Of a DNA stretch of 64,000 nt, positions 40,400 through 51,200 are shown one piece after another; positions within the stretch are counted from its first letter, which is position 1, and every line of letters begins with the position of its first letter. This DNA comes from Acidimicrobiales bacterium (GTDB lineage: Bacteria; Actinomycetota; Acidimicrobiia; Acidimicrobiales; SHLQ01): contig JAHDCX010000005.1 in assembly GCA_020629635.1 (NCBI GenBank), forward strand, positions 94,525 to 158,524. The letters are read 5' to 3'. The notes beneath the pieces are model-generated. The model worked only from the letters and a program-made list of their open reading frames with translations, had not been told where the DNA came from and did no database searches. The translations under genes were made by a program, and so were the position numbers.

Positions 40400-42372
40400 C
40401 GTTGCGTTTCCTCAGACACGAGGTCAGTGACGCGCCCCAGGTCGAATCGATAGATCACGATGTTGTCCGACGAGTAGATCCGGAGGGCGTAGTCGAGCTG
40501 ATCGAATTTCGCGATGCTTGCCTCGCCAACGGGTTCTTCCCGCTCGAGTGCCAGCGGTTCGTTCTGATCCAGGTAGAACCCGATCAGCGGAATTGCCGTG
40601 ATCTGCCGCTTGTCGATCACGACGTACCGCAGCTCGTTGGCGACCGTCGAATGCAGGACGTCGTCCGACGGCACCGCTTCGCCGATGGTGTAATCCCAGA
40701 TTGGATTGGCTGCGCTCGGTACGCCCAGCGTCGCCCGAGCCTCCGAAGCGAAGGCGACCTGCGTCGTGCGATCGCCAATCAGGGTCTGATTGGGACCCTG
40801 GGTGTCGCCGAACCACTCCGCTGCCGAGAAGATGTCGGAAGTCGCCGATCGCGTGTCCGACCCGTAGATGTAGGGCCCCGGAAAGCGATAGACCTCGTTC
40901 ATCCCGACGGCGACGTTGCCGACCATGAGCAGCGCAATGCAAACGGCCGCGATTCCGAGAAGCGTCCCGCGCACGATGCGACGGCGAAGGTGCGCGATCG
41001 AGACCATGCCGACGGCAACAAGAACGGAGAACCCCAGACTGGTGAACGACCAACTTCGGCGGGCTCCTTCGGCTCCCGTTTCGGACAACATGAGCGGGAA
41101 CACGAGGAAGTAGAGACTCGCCACGAGTGTCATCGCCACCGCTGCAGTTCTGGCGAGCCCTCGCCGCCACTGCACCAGGAAGCTGATTCCTGCCAACAAC
41201 GCAGCGAGGGGAGGCACGACGAATGAGATCAGCTGCTCGTAGATCGGCAGGGTGGACCCCTTGAAGAACTCGCGTGCTCCGTCCTCTCCAGTGGTTTCGA
41301 TCTCGGGTGTTTCCGCGCCGAAGCTCTCGACGATCGACAACATCTCGGATGCTCCACCCTCGAGGTAGGGGGTGTAGTACGCAGACGTGTTCGGGGCCTG
41401 CGTGAAGAACCACCAGATCGTCAAGAACGCCACGACGGCAAAGAACAGCAGGACCTCCACGACGTGCTGCGTCGACTCCCGCCGGAGGATCCATCGAAAG
41501 AGTGCTGCAGCCACGAACGACGTCGAGACGACCAGGTTCAGGTAGCTCGACAGGTGATGTGACGCAACGAGGGCGAACGAGATCCACAGGCCGACGACGA
41601 GCCAACTCGTCCTGATCCTCGCTGTTGAGCCTGCCGTGTGCAGGTGCACCAGCGACACACAACTCCACAAGAAGAGATGGATTGCGTAGGCCTCGTACGA
41701 GAACTGGGCGTTGAAAAACCAGAATCCTGGGCCGACCGCGTACAGGAGCGCGGCGATCCCGCCTGTATGGCGGCTCTTCCCCACCATTGTCCCGATCGCG
41801 AACACGGCGGCCAACGAGACCACGTGTTGCGCGAGGAGCATCACCATGGACACCTCGTAGGTGTCCAGACCGGTGATGTGGCGCAGCGATGCGGCCGTCG
41901 CATGCATTGCTGGATAGTCACCAATCACGACCACCTGGTTGTTCTTCTGGAACAGCAATCCGTCTTCGGTCAGTCGTTCGGTCTGCGTCCAGTGGGCGTA
42001 CTCGTCGAAGAACGCTGGACCGCCCGGATACGCCAGATATTTGGGTGCCATGCTCAGCAAGCCGAGCGCGATCACGAGCAAGACTCGATCGAGATCTCGG
42101 GTGTTGCGGCGCAACAACGCCACACTCGCGGGCAACAAGAAGCAGAGCAGCGACACCCAGAACACGTCGAAATGGGTGTTGTCGCCTGGCGCCGCTCGCG
42201 AGGCAAGACTCGTCGACCAACTCAGACCAACCGCACACACGATCAGACCGATCCAGCAAAGCGCGACGAGCCGCCCCATGCCGGATCGCCCCAAACTTCG
42301 TGTGTCTCTCGCCGCCCGCCGCGACGGCCGGACGAAGCCGGTCGTCCTCACGAGCGGTTGCGCCGACGTCAT
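40396..42372 (-). CDS. Large polytopic membrane protein, possible GT-C glycosyltransferase
   Basis: 658 residues from ATG 42372, with AAGGAGGAG ten bases upstream. About twelve membrane helices are followed by a C-terminal soluble domain of about 150 residues. The loop after the third helix has FFDEYAHWTQTERLTEDGLL, where an acidic pair after a membrane helix fits the catalytic first loop of GT-C enzymes. Position among GT genes suggests transfer of a lipid-linked sugar on the outer face. Alternatively it is a polymerase (Wzy-like). Coupled by ATGA to the DUF1616-like gene. Confidence 0.6.
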   Translation of the reverse strand: MTSAQPLVRTTGFVRPSRRAARDTRSLGRSGMGRLVALCWIGLIVCAVGLSWSTSLASRAAPGDNTHFDVFWVSLLCFLLPASVALLRRNTRDLDRVLLVIALGLLSMAPKYLAYPGGPAFFDEYAHWTQTERLTEDGLLFQKNNQVVVIGDYPAMHATAASLRHITGLDTYEVSMVMLLAQHVVSLAAVFAIGTMVGKSRHTGGIAALLYAVGPGFWFFNAQFSYEAYAIHLFLWSCVSLVHLHTAGSTARIRTSWLVVGLWISFALVASHHLSSYLNLVVSTSFVAAALFRWILRRESTQHVVEVLLFFAVVAFLTIWWFFTQAPNTSAYYTPYLEGGASEMLSIVESFGAETPEIETTGEDGAREFFKGSTLPIYEQLISFVVPPLAALLAGISFLVQWRRGLARTAAVAMTLVASLYFLVFPLMLSETGAEGARRSWSFTSLGFSVLVAVGMVSIAHLRRRIVRGTLLGIAAVCIALLMVGNVAVGMNEVYRFPGPYIYGSDTRSATSDIFSAAEWFGDTQGPNQTLIGDRTTQVAFASEARATLGVPSAANPIWDYTIGEAVPSDDVLHSTVANELRYVVIDKRQITAIPLIGFYLDQNEPLALEREEPVGEASIAKFDQLDYALRIYSSDNIVIYRFDLGRVTDLVSEETQR

Positions 42373-42394
42373 GGCCAACCACTCCTCCTTGGAG

Positions 42395-43516
42395 CTACAT
42401 CGGCAGTAACCGATCTGTCGCAACGTTTTCGAGTACCGCCTCGTAGATCTCGGCAGTCCGCTCGGCCACTTCGGCCCATGTCGGGACCGATGCCGGCACG
42501 ATCGATGATCGAGTCGCCGCAGCGATTGCCGCGGCGATGCTGCTCGTGGGTTCGCTGGGCTCGACCAAGGCAAGATCGATGCCGAACGTGTCGGCGATGT
42601 CTTTGTGCGCAGGAATCGCTGAGGCGACGACCGGCCGACCGCACGCGAGGGCCTCGAGCAGCGAGATCCCTTGGGCTTCGTGGGTGGACATCGACACGAC
42701 CACATCGGCCGAGACCATCAGTTCGGCCAGACGTTCCTCACTCACTCGCCCCTCGAAGATCACGGCGTCACCGAGCCCGCGTGTCTCGGCCTGGGCCTGC
42801 AGTGCCAGCCGTCGAGGCCCGTCTCCGACGATGCGAAGCACGTGCCCATCGAGATGCGTCATTGCATCGATCAGCCGATCAACGTTCTTGTACGCCTCCA
42901 GTCGTCCCGCAAACAGCACGAGCCTGCGGCCATCACGCTCAACCGTCGGCGTCGTACATGCGAAGCGACTCACGTCGATCCCGTTCGAGATCACCGAACT
43001 GATCGACGCCGCTGCGGGGAAGGCCTCGACGAATCGCTCCCGTTCGGACGCCGTCACGTGAATGATGTGATCGGCGCGTTCGACGATCTTGCGTCCGAGC
43101 CTTCGGTAGGGGACGTGCATGGCCTCCCGGATCAGCGATGCGGACGATCCATGAAAATGGGGGGTGAAGACCAGCGGTCCTCCCCAACCGAAGGCGGCCA
43201 TTGCCGCAACGCTGTCGTGATAGCCGTGAACGTGAACCAGGTCGTATCGAGTCGGGCCGCCAGCGAGGTGACGCCCGAGGGCCGGAGAGAGACGAAAGTG
43301 TTCGGCATGCACCAGGGTCGGGAATCGTCGGACGAGGTGCCCCGGACGCTGCTCCATCGGTGGGAGAGACCCCTCGTGGTGAGTCAGCACCGTGACGTCA
43401 TGTCCACGTCGGCTGAGCTCTTCGGCGAGCCATCCGACGTGCGTCTGGATTCCTCCGATGGACGGAGCGAACCGGTTCGTCACGAGGGCGATCGATCGGG
43501 GAATTCGACTGATCAT
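42395..43516 (-). CDS. GT4 glycosyltransferase
   Basis: 373 residues. N-terminal VTNRFAPSIGGIQTHVGWLA; HVHGYHD in the acceptor domain; donor domain FAGRLEAYKNVDRLIDAM, then VRIVGDGPRR-like LRIVGDGPRRLAL and STHEAQGISLLEALACGRPV with the E-x7-E pattern. It shares four bases with the GT2 gene upstream. It forms a minus-strand block with that GT2, the GT-C-like protein and the DUF1616-like protein. Sugar specificity cannot be read. Confidence 0.87.
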   Translation of the reverse strand: MISRIPRSIALVTNRFAPSIGGIQTHVGWLAEELSRRGHDVTVLTHHEGSLPPMEQRPGHLVRRFPTLVHAEHFRLSPALGRHLAGGPTRYDLVHVHGYHDSVAAMAAFGWGGPLVFTPHFHGSSASLIREAMHVPYRRLGRKIVERADHIIHVTASERERFVEAFPAAASISSVISNGIDVSRFACTTPTVERDGRRLVLFAGRLEAYKNVDRLIDAMTHLDGHVLRIVGDGPRRLALQAQAETRGLGDAVIFEGRVSEERLAELMVSADVVVSMSTHEAQGISLLEALACGRPVVASAIPAHKDIADTFGIDLALVEPSEPTSSIAAAIAAATRSSIVPASVPTWAEVAERTAEIYEAVLENVATDRLLPM

Positions 43517-44361
43517 GCCGCCTCGACCCTCTCGTCGTGTGTCGACGCCGCACGGGTCGGCATTGCGAGAGGATGGACATTGCCGGGAGAGGCCAGGTCA
43601 ACTTGGCCGGATCCAAGCCCGAATCGTTCTCGCATGAGGGTCTTGAAGATCCTCCACCCATCCCGGACGACATGGAGGTGGCTTTCGCCGTAGAGCCGGT
43701 CGCTCTCGAAACTCGGCACCTCTTCGACCACCAAGCCTGCTCGCTTTGCACGAATGTTCATGAGTGTCTCCACTTCGAATCCTCCGCAATCGACGTCGAG
43801 TGCGGGGAGTACGTCTCGACGGAAACCGATGTAGCCGTAGCAGAGGTCGGTGTAGGCCGTGCCAAACCAGAGGTTCGTCCAGTGAGTGAGCACGGTGTTC
43901 CCGGTCCGACGGAGCCAGGTCAGATCGCTCGATCCGCCATCGGGGAGGTGCCGGCTGCCTTTGACGAAGTCGGCACCGCGAGCGATCGCGTCGACGTAGA
44001 GCTGGATCTCTTCACCGGTCATCGATCCGTCGGCGTCAATCATGACGATGATCGATGTCTGCGACGCCGCGAACCCGGTCTGGAGTGCGTACCCCTTTCC
44101 CGGCCGGTCGTCGTAGACGACTCGAAGATCGCGTCGAAGTGACTGCGCCACCTCGACCGTCCGGTCTTCGCTGCGACCATCCACGATCAGCACTTCACCG
44201 ACGTCGTCGGGCACGCTGCCGAGCACGTACGGAAGATTCCGCTCCTCGTTGAGCGTCGGAATCACGACGGTGACGTCGCGCATTGTCCATCGCAGGGACC
44301 CGGGGTGGTCGTGACGCCATGCATCGAGGGACGCCACAGTCAACGCGCATTCGTTATTCAT
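43513..44361 (-). CDS. GT2 glycosyltransferase, polyprenyl-phosphate sugar transferase type
   Basis: Start set at ATG 44361 (AAGGCGGAAC upstream), giving 282 residues; ATG 44283 is also possible. GT-A core: VTVVIPTLNEERNLPYVLGS, EVLIVDGRSEDRT, GKGYALQTGF, the DxD motif VMIDADGSM, and the acceptor segment GGFEVETLMNIRAKRAGLVV with EVPSFE. This is the compact arrangement of DPM1/DPG-like synthases without membrane helices. It is first in the minus-strand polysaccharide block. Confidence 0.85.
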   Translation of the reverse strand: MNNECALTVASLDAWRHDHPGSLRWTMRDVTVVIPTLNEERNLPYVLGSVPDDVGEVLIVDGRSEDRTVEVAQSLRRDLRVVYDDRPGKGYALQTGFAASQTSIIVMIDADGSMTGEEIQLYVDAIARGADFVKGSRHLPDGGSSDLTWLRRTGNTVLTHWTNLWFGTAYTDLCYGYIGFRRDVLPALDVDCGGFEVETLMNIRAKRAGLVVEEVPSFESDRLYGESHLHVVRDGWRIFKTLMRERFGLGSGQVDLASPGNVHPLAMPTRAASTHDERVEAA

Positions 44362-44729
44362 TTGTTCCGCCTTTGTTTCCGCCGAAATCAACCGGGAGCG
44401 TTCGCCTTGCTCTCCGCTGATGTGGCCCTTTCGGACCAGTTGGCGCCGCGCCTTGAGGCCCAGTCCCGCCTTGTCACACGACGGCAACATATGTCAAACG
44501 CACGTCATGCACTGTTCACTTTGGGACACTCAAGGCCAGACGACTCATGGCCGTAGGACTCACTACTAGGCAATCACCCACGGCTCGGCGGCTTTGGAAT
44601 CGTGGTTGGCGGGACTTCGTTCGGGCGCTTCGGCGCCCGGACGAAGGTGCCTTCAATTGAACCGATGAGGTGGCGGCCTCGTCGTACACGAACCCATGGC
44701 TGCTGCGCCCCGACGACACCGAGGCGGCA
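44362..44729. other. Divergent intergenic region with a strong UUCG hairpin
   Basis: No gene is supported between the GT2 start and the metalloprotease start. The region holds the promoters of both and the hairpin listed at 44615-44646. Short frames here are low quality. A small non-coding RNA on the plus strand is possible. Confidence 0.4.
44615..44646 (+). terminator. Stable hairpin with TTCG loop, terminator, attenuator or sRNA end
   Basis: Arms CTTCGTTCGGGCGC (44615-44628) and GCGCCCGGACGAAG (44633-44646) pair over 14 positions with one G-T wobble around the very stable loop TTCG. There is no gene just upstream on the plus strand, so it either ends an unannotated transcript or attenuates the metalloprotease gene. 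Confidence 0.55.
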
Positions 44730-45248
44730 GTGTCCTACGACATCATTGACTACATCATCCGCATGCTGGCTGCGCTCAGCGCCAGCCTGAGTGTGCTACT
44801 CGTACCGACGGTCGACCCGGTTCTGCGAGAACCCGAAGCGATTGACGATGCCGAATGCGTCATTGCGGTGCAGGTGGACCCGTTTCTCGAGCCTGCGACG
44901 CACGACGCGATCGCCGCTCTCCAACCTGCGCTGACCAACATCGAGTTGACGATCGCATCCGCAGGCGACATCAGTATCGAGTTCGGCGGCGAGTGGCCGA
45001 TCGAAACACCGCAGCTGGGCTGGACGGCACCAGACCGCCGGCTGATTCTGATCAACCCGGACCATCCGCTCATCCATCGGCACGAGGCTCTCGTCGATGT
45101 GATCGCCCACGAGTTCGGGCACGTGTTCATCGGGCCGCACCACGTCTCCGACGGGTCTCTCCTCGACCCACATCTCGATGGTGGCGTCCAACTCAACGAC
45201 GACGACCGGCAGGCGCTTGGGTCGCTCCAGTGCGGCGACACATGGTGA
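44730..45248 (+). CDS. Secreted matrixin-like metalloprotease
   Basis: The start could be ATG 44670, GTG 44730 or ATG 44763; GTG 44730 is chosen because it leaves a normal signal sequence (IIRMLAALSASLSVLLVPTV). The zinc site is IAHEFGHVFIGPHH: His-Glu-x-x-His with the third His six residues after the second, as in metzincins, though the usual Gly at position 8 is Ile. A following SDGSLLDP has Leu where the Met-turn Met is normally found. The protein is small (172 aa) and beta-rich before the motif. It may process surface proteins; the converging gene encodes a giant one. Confidence 0.65.
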   Translation: MSYDIIDYIIRMLAALSASLSVLLVPTVDPVLREPEAIDDAECVIAVQVDPFLEPATHDAIAALQPALTNIELTIASAGDISIEFGGEWPIETPQLGWTAPDRRLILINPDHPLIHRHEALVDVIAHEFGHVFIGPHHVSDGSLLDPHLDGGVQLNDDDRQALGSLQCGDTW

Positions 45249-45251
45249 TCA

Positions 45252-45284
45252 ATCCCGGCGGCCGGCTCCACCGGCCGCCGGGAT
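45252..45284. terminator. Bidirectional terminator
   Basis: Perfect 14-base arms, ATCCCGGCGGCCGG (45252-45265) and CCGGCCGCCGGGAT (45271-45284), with a 5-base loop. It sits exactly between the converging stops at 45248 and 45293. Confidence 0.85.
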
Positions 45285-45292
45285 CGTCCAAT

Positions 45293-48200
45293 TCAGACCA
45301 TCTCGCGTCGCCGGGTCAACTTCTCGGCAGCAAGGATCAGGACACCCATCCAAAGCAGGCCGATGCCGATCCCAAGACCGGTGTTGGTCTCCCGGCCGGT
45401 GAATGCGATCGCTGCTGGTGCAGACGACGGCGGGTTGATAGCCGTCACGCCCGCAACGCTGACCCCGTCGTCGCCCCCCGAGCCGCCGCCAGCCTGGGCC
45501 CCGTCGAGATTCCCGCCCAGGATGTCCTGGTCGGGCACGGTCTCGCCGTTCGGCATCACGAGAGGCTCTCCATTTGCGTCGACTGGCTCGGAGTCTCCGA
45601 GCCCGGCGGTGTTCTCGAGGGTGCCGGCGCTGACGATGGTCACGGTGATGTCGACGGACGCCGATTCACCCGCCGCGATCGGGCCATCGATCGTGGTGAC
45701 CGCATCGGAGCCGGACAGCATCCAGTCACTGTCGTTGAGCGTCATCGACGACGGCAGCGAATCGACCACTTCCACGTTGGCTGCGGCGACATCGCCCTCG
45801 TTCGTCACCGTGATCGTGAACGTCACGGCGTCGCCGACGGTGACGCTGGTCGTCTGACCATCGGCCAGTGCTTTGGCGAGCGACAGGTCGAAGATCGGCT
45901 GCCAGAACCCGAAGTCCACCGTCGAGTTCGACAGCGAATCGGCCGTGTTGGGATCAACCTCGGGCCCCGTCTCGCCGGTCGGTTCGGTGTCGTCGAGCGT
46001 CACCGGGCCGGCGAAGACGTAGCCGTCGGAACATCCGCATGCGGTGCCGTCGTTGACGTCATCGACATCATCGTCGGCGTCTGCGGACGCGGTGTCGGCA
46101 GGCATCCATCCTTCGAGCGCCCCATTCGGGTCGAAGTTCTCCGGAGCAATGCCCACGATGTAGTCGCCTGCAGGCAGGTCGCCAAACGTATATTCGCCGT
46201 CGGGGCCGGTCGTCGCGGTTGCCAGGGCGTCGTTGGCGTCGATCACGCCATCGCCGTCGAGGTCGTCGGGCTGTCCATCGCCGTCAGCGTCGACGAACAG
46301 GTGGACGACGACGCCTTCGATGGGCGCTTCTGATCCGTCGGTCGCGTTGGTTCCGTCGTTGTTGACGTCGTTCACGATTTGGCCGCCCAACGAGTAGGTC
46401 GGAGGTTCGACGGTTGCGGTGTCGTGATCGTCTTCGTCACCAGCGCTGCCGTCGATGACGTCATCGGTCATCGGGTCGTCGTTGGTGCTGTCCGCCGTGG
46501 AATCCACATCGACCACGGGAGAACCGTCGGGGTTCGTGATCGTGACCGGGGGTGTCGCCGGATCTCCATCATCATCGACGGTCGCCGTTCCGCCCGTGAG
46601 CTCGGCGGTATTGGCCAACGCCTCCAGATCGGCGCTCGGCGCAACGGTCAAGGTGACCGGAACGATGGCGTTCTCCCCTGGCGCAAGCGTGCCAGTGATC
46701 GTCAGATCGCCGTCCTGTCCATTCGCGTTCTGCGCCCACGTGTAGGGCAACGTTGCGGCGCCGGTGCTGGTTCCGGACACGTTGGCGGCCACGTCGAAGG
46801 CGTTCCACAACGCAGGATCCACGTAGTCGATCACCGTCGGGTCCGTGACATCCACGCTTCCCTGGTTGATGACTTCGACGAAGAACGTCACCTGGTCACC
46901 CTGAAGCACCGGGAAGGCCGTCGCTGGGTCGAGCGTCTTGCGGAGCGCAAGGTCCATGATCGGGATCAAGACGGCGTCGTGGTCGTCTTCATCGCCACCA
47001 GCGTTGGCGTCACCGGAGATGTCGTCGTCGACCATCGCACCGTCGGGGTCCTCACCCGCGGTGGGGCCGTCGGCGCTGCCGCCGTCGATGCCGTCGGTGG
47101 CCGAGTCGTGGTCGGTGATGGTGCCGTCCGAGGCGTCACCATTGCCCGGGTCGCCATCGTTGTCGAAGTTCGAGACTTCGGCGGTGTTGACGAGCGGTCC
47201 GTTGGCCGGGTCGAATCCGGCAGCGACTCGAACGGTCACCGGAATGACGATGGTTTCGCCGAAACCGATCGTGTCGCCGGGGGTCACCGGAGCGATCGTG
47301 GCGACGGGATTGGCCGGATCGGTGGCGCTCCAGCCGAAGGCAAAGGCCGAGGCTGCCGTCGATGAGGCGTCGACCGCGCCGCCCGGATTGAGCGTCGCAT
47401 CGAAGCCAGACCACAGTGTCGGATCCAGATGGTCCGTGATCTCGACCATCTCAACTGGGGCCGCCTGGTTGGTGACGGTGAGGTGCATCGTGACGGTGCC
47501 GTCCGGCAGCAGCGGAGAGTCCATCGAGGCCAGGGTCTTGGTGAGCGCGAGGTCGTACGGCGAGACGACAGCGATGTCGTGATCGTCTTCGTCTCCCTCG
47601 ACGTCATCCCCGTCGGCGACGAACTGGTCGACGACGTCGTCGTCGTTGTCCGAGTCCGGCGTCGAGTCCAGATCGACGACGAACGGACCCGGGGTGTCGG
47701 ACAGGATCGCGTTGTCGTCGAAGCTCGAGATCTCGGCGGCGTTGGTGAAGGGCGCCTGGCCGAGGTCGGTCATCTGATAGACGACTGCGAAGGTCACCGA
47801 GTCGCCCGCCGAGATCGGTCCGGCGATGTCGAACGTCGGATTGTTGTCGACGACTCCGGTCGTCGAATTCGCCGTCCATGCCGCCGCAGTGGCGGTCGCG
47901 TCATAGGTGAGACCTGCCGGGGCATACTCGGTCACTGCGACGTGATGGACGTCGCTGTTTCCCTGGTTCGTGACGGTGATCTCGAACGACGCGGTGGGCG
48001 GCGTGACCGACCAGTCCATCGCGGGTGTGGCCGCAACCTTGACGAGTTCGAGGTCATAGACGGGCACGACAGCCGAATCATGGTCGTCCTCGTCGCCGGG
48101 AGCGTCCGCATCCAACGCGTCACCGGTGATGTCGTCGTCGACCATGTTCGCGTCCGGGTCCTCGCCGTCGCCGGTGGCGTCGGTGTCGTCCGGCGTCGAA

Positions 48201-51200
48201 TCGACGTCCGCGAGCGGACCGCTCGACGGGTTGTTTGCATTGTCCGGATCAGAGTCGCCGTTGGACGGGTCGCCGTCGGAGTCGAAGTACGAGATCTCCG
48301 CAGTGTTGATCAGGTCACCTGCGGACAGCGACTTCACGGTGAGCACAACCGGGATCTGCAGCGTGTCTCCGTCGTCGAAGCGGCCATCGATGCTCGCGAC
48401 CGGCTTGGCCGGATCGGTGACGTCCCAGGTGAACGGAAGACCGGCGCCGGTACCCGTGCCCGCGGTGTTGCCGTCAGGGTTGTCGGCGACATCGAAGGTC
48501 CACACGGCCGTGTCGACGTAGTCGGTGATGTCGAAGTCCTCGACCGGATCGCCCTGGTTGGTGACTTCGATGACAAACGGCACGGTCGTCGTACCGTCGG
48601 TGATCCAGTCGGCGCCCGGCGTGAAGGCCGGATCGATGGTCTTGGTCAGTGCGAGGTCGTACTCGCATTCGACCATGACGGTGACGTCGTTCGAGCGAAT
48701 CGGCAGCAGGATCTGATCGACCCGGGCGCCAAAGGTGTTCGTCCAATGATCACCACACGTCGAGTCCTCGCTGTCGAGGGTGAGGCGGAGTTCCATCGTG
48801 GCGCCGGGAGCGACCGGTCCATCGATCTTCGAGTACGTGGCCGTCACCTTGTCCGCCGTCGCGGGGCAGGTTCCGGTGCCGATGACCGGTGTCGTGTCGC
48901 CAGGGTTGGCGCACCACGTGTTCGGTGCCGCACCGTCGACCGAGACGAGCGGGTCTCGACTGATGGTCAGCGGAAGGTCGCCGGAGACGAGCGTCACGAG
49001 ACCCGGAGCGTTGGAGACGCCGGCCATCGACACGTAGGCGAGGGTGCCGGTGTAGTCCGACTCGGGGGTGCGACCATCGCCGAGCGTCGAGGGCGATCCG
49101 CCCTGGATGTTGGTGCCCGACGCCGGCTCCGCCGCATCAGCGTTGTGCGGGAAGACGTCGATCACCTGAATGTCGGTGAACTCGGTGTTGCCTTCGTTCG
49201 TGAGGCTGAGCACGAACGACATGTTGTCGTCGTGACCGATGGTCGAGCACCGGCCGTCCCAGCCAGCCGGCATGGGCTCGATCGTCGGGTGCGAATCACA
49301 GGCTCCGTCGAGCGTGTCGACGTTCTTCAGGATTGCTCCCTCGTCGGCGGGCAACGGCATGTACGACGAGGCGCTGTTGGCCTTCGCCTTGGCTGCGGCT
49401 CCGATGGTGCCGTCAAAGTCCGTTCCGTCCCAAGGGCCGAGGCCGTCACTGCGAATGGTCGCGGTGTTGGTGATCTGCGTTGGGTAGGAGGGGTTGGCAA
49501 TCGCATTCTGGACGCGGACCTCGATGATCAGCTCGTCTTCCCATCCGCCCGGAAGACCCGGCGGAAGATCGGCGTCGGAGTCCACCGTCGGGTTGGGCTC
49601 GGAGAACTGGCAACGCAGCACGGTGCCGACCAGTGCACAACCGGTGCCCGTGGCCGGCTGCTGCACGACACGGACGAACTCGTAGTTGACGGGGATTGGG
49701 TCCTCGAGCCGCACGTTGGTGAGCGCTTCGAGACTCGACCCGATGATCGACGGGCGGATGCGGAACTGCACGAGCTCGCCGTTGTCCTTCACGTCGGTGA
49801 GTCCGTCGACGTTCTCTTTCACAAGCCCCAACTCGGCGCCCACGATGAAGATCATCGCACCAGACGACATGTACCAACCGTCGAGCTGCCGTGGCTCCGG
49901 GCCCGGCCGGCTGATCCCGGTGTGGCCAGAGCCGTTGTCCCAATCCACGAGGTCGGTTGCCTCATCGAAGGAATCCACGCCGTCGTCCTTGTACTGGTGG
50001 TTACACCAGCCCGTCGTCGTCGCGAGATCGTTCCAGGCGGCCGGGTCTGTGTTGGGATCGGCGGTCGTTGGCAGCCGAGTCCACGACCACTGGCCCCAGG
50101 GCAGGCAATGCGTGGGAGCGGCACCGATGTAGGGGACCATGTCCGACGCACCCGTGACCGGATCGACATCGCCGAACGTGTGCGAGGCCAACGCCATCAA
50201 CTCCGAATCATTGTTGCTGACCCCGACATCGCTACGAACCTTGGCTTGGAACCAGACACGGAACCCGTGCCGGTTGTCGTAGTCGTTCGGGCCGTCGGCC
50301 CACGAGAACCGTTGCGTGATCCGCACACGAGCCTTCGTGATCCCTTCGTACTCGCGGTCGCCATCAGCGTCAAACGTCGCCGCCAAGGCTGCTGCATCAC
50401 TCGCATCAACCCAGCCCGACGGACCCGCATCCGCGTTGTCACACGTCAACCCGTCATGCTCCACACCGAACGACGAACCCGAGTGATAGTGCACCGGCGC
50501 ATCCGTGAACTCCACGGTGAACGAGTAGGGGCCAACGTCGCCGCCGAACGCACTCTGCTGTCCTGCGTGATAGTCGCCGGTCGCACCTTGGGCCTCACCC
50601 GTGACCACATGAGCCAACGGACCCGCATTCGACGGCGTCGTATAGCCACCAGTCACCTGATGTGGGCGCTGTGTGTTCACCGCGCCGGCGATCTTCGTCA
50701 CCGGAATCGCCGCCGGCATCTCGGTCAACACATAGTGCGCCGGATCGAACGCGAAACATCCTGAGATCGGAGCGTCGTACAACGAAGTGAGCGCAGTGGA
50801 GTTCGTCGCCACCGTGCCGGCAATCGTCACCGTTGCACCGCGGGGCGTCCGACCGAGCCGATCCACCATCGGCGCACCGTCAAAGGCGTATGCGTTGTAC
50901 GCAAGGTCCTGACCCGGCAAGGCGAGGAGGCCGCCCTCGGCCACATCACGGGAATCGAAACCGACACGCGGGGACCCGAACGCCCCTGTCTCGATCAGCT
51001 GCAGTGGACCGGGCCGGAAGTTGATGTCGTGGCTGATCGATGCCCCCGGCGATCCCCCAGAAGCAGACGTGCCGAAGAACATGCCTCGGGTGTTGTTCGC
51101 CGGCGGGTTCCCACCCTCCGTTGCGATCTCCGGCGTCGTCCCCGTGCTACCCGCGATCTGGTCGGGTGCCACATCGGCCTCGTCGGTGATCGTCACCGAC

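Noticed and set aside
47429..50764. A 1,111-codon plus-strand frame inside the giant surface protein gene
   Set aside because: Arg/Val/Asp-biased shadow of the Asp-rich minus-strand coding sequence; no domain, start signal or composition of a real protein. The same applies to 45-46 kb and 54.7-57 kb plus-strand frames.
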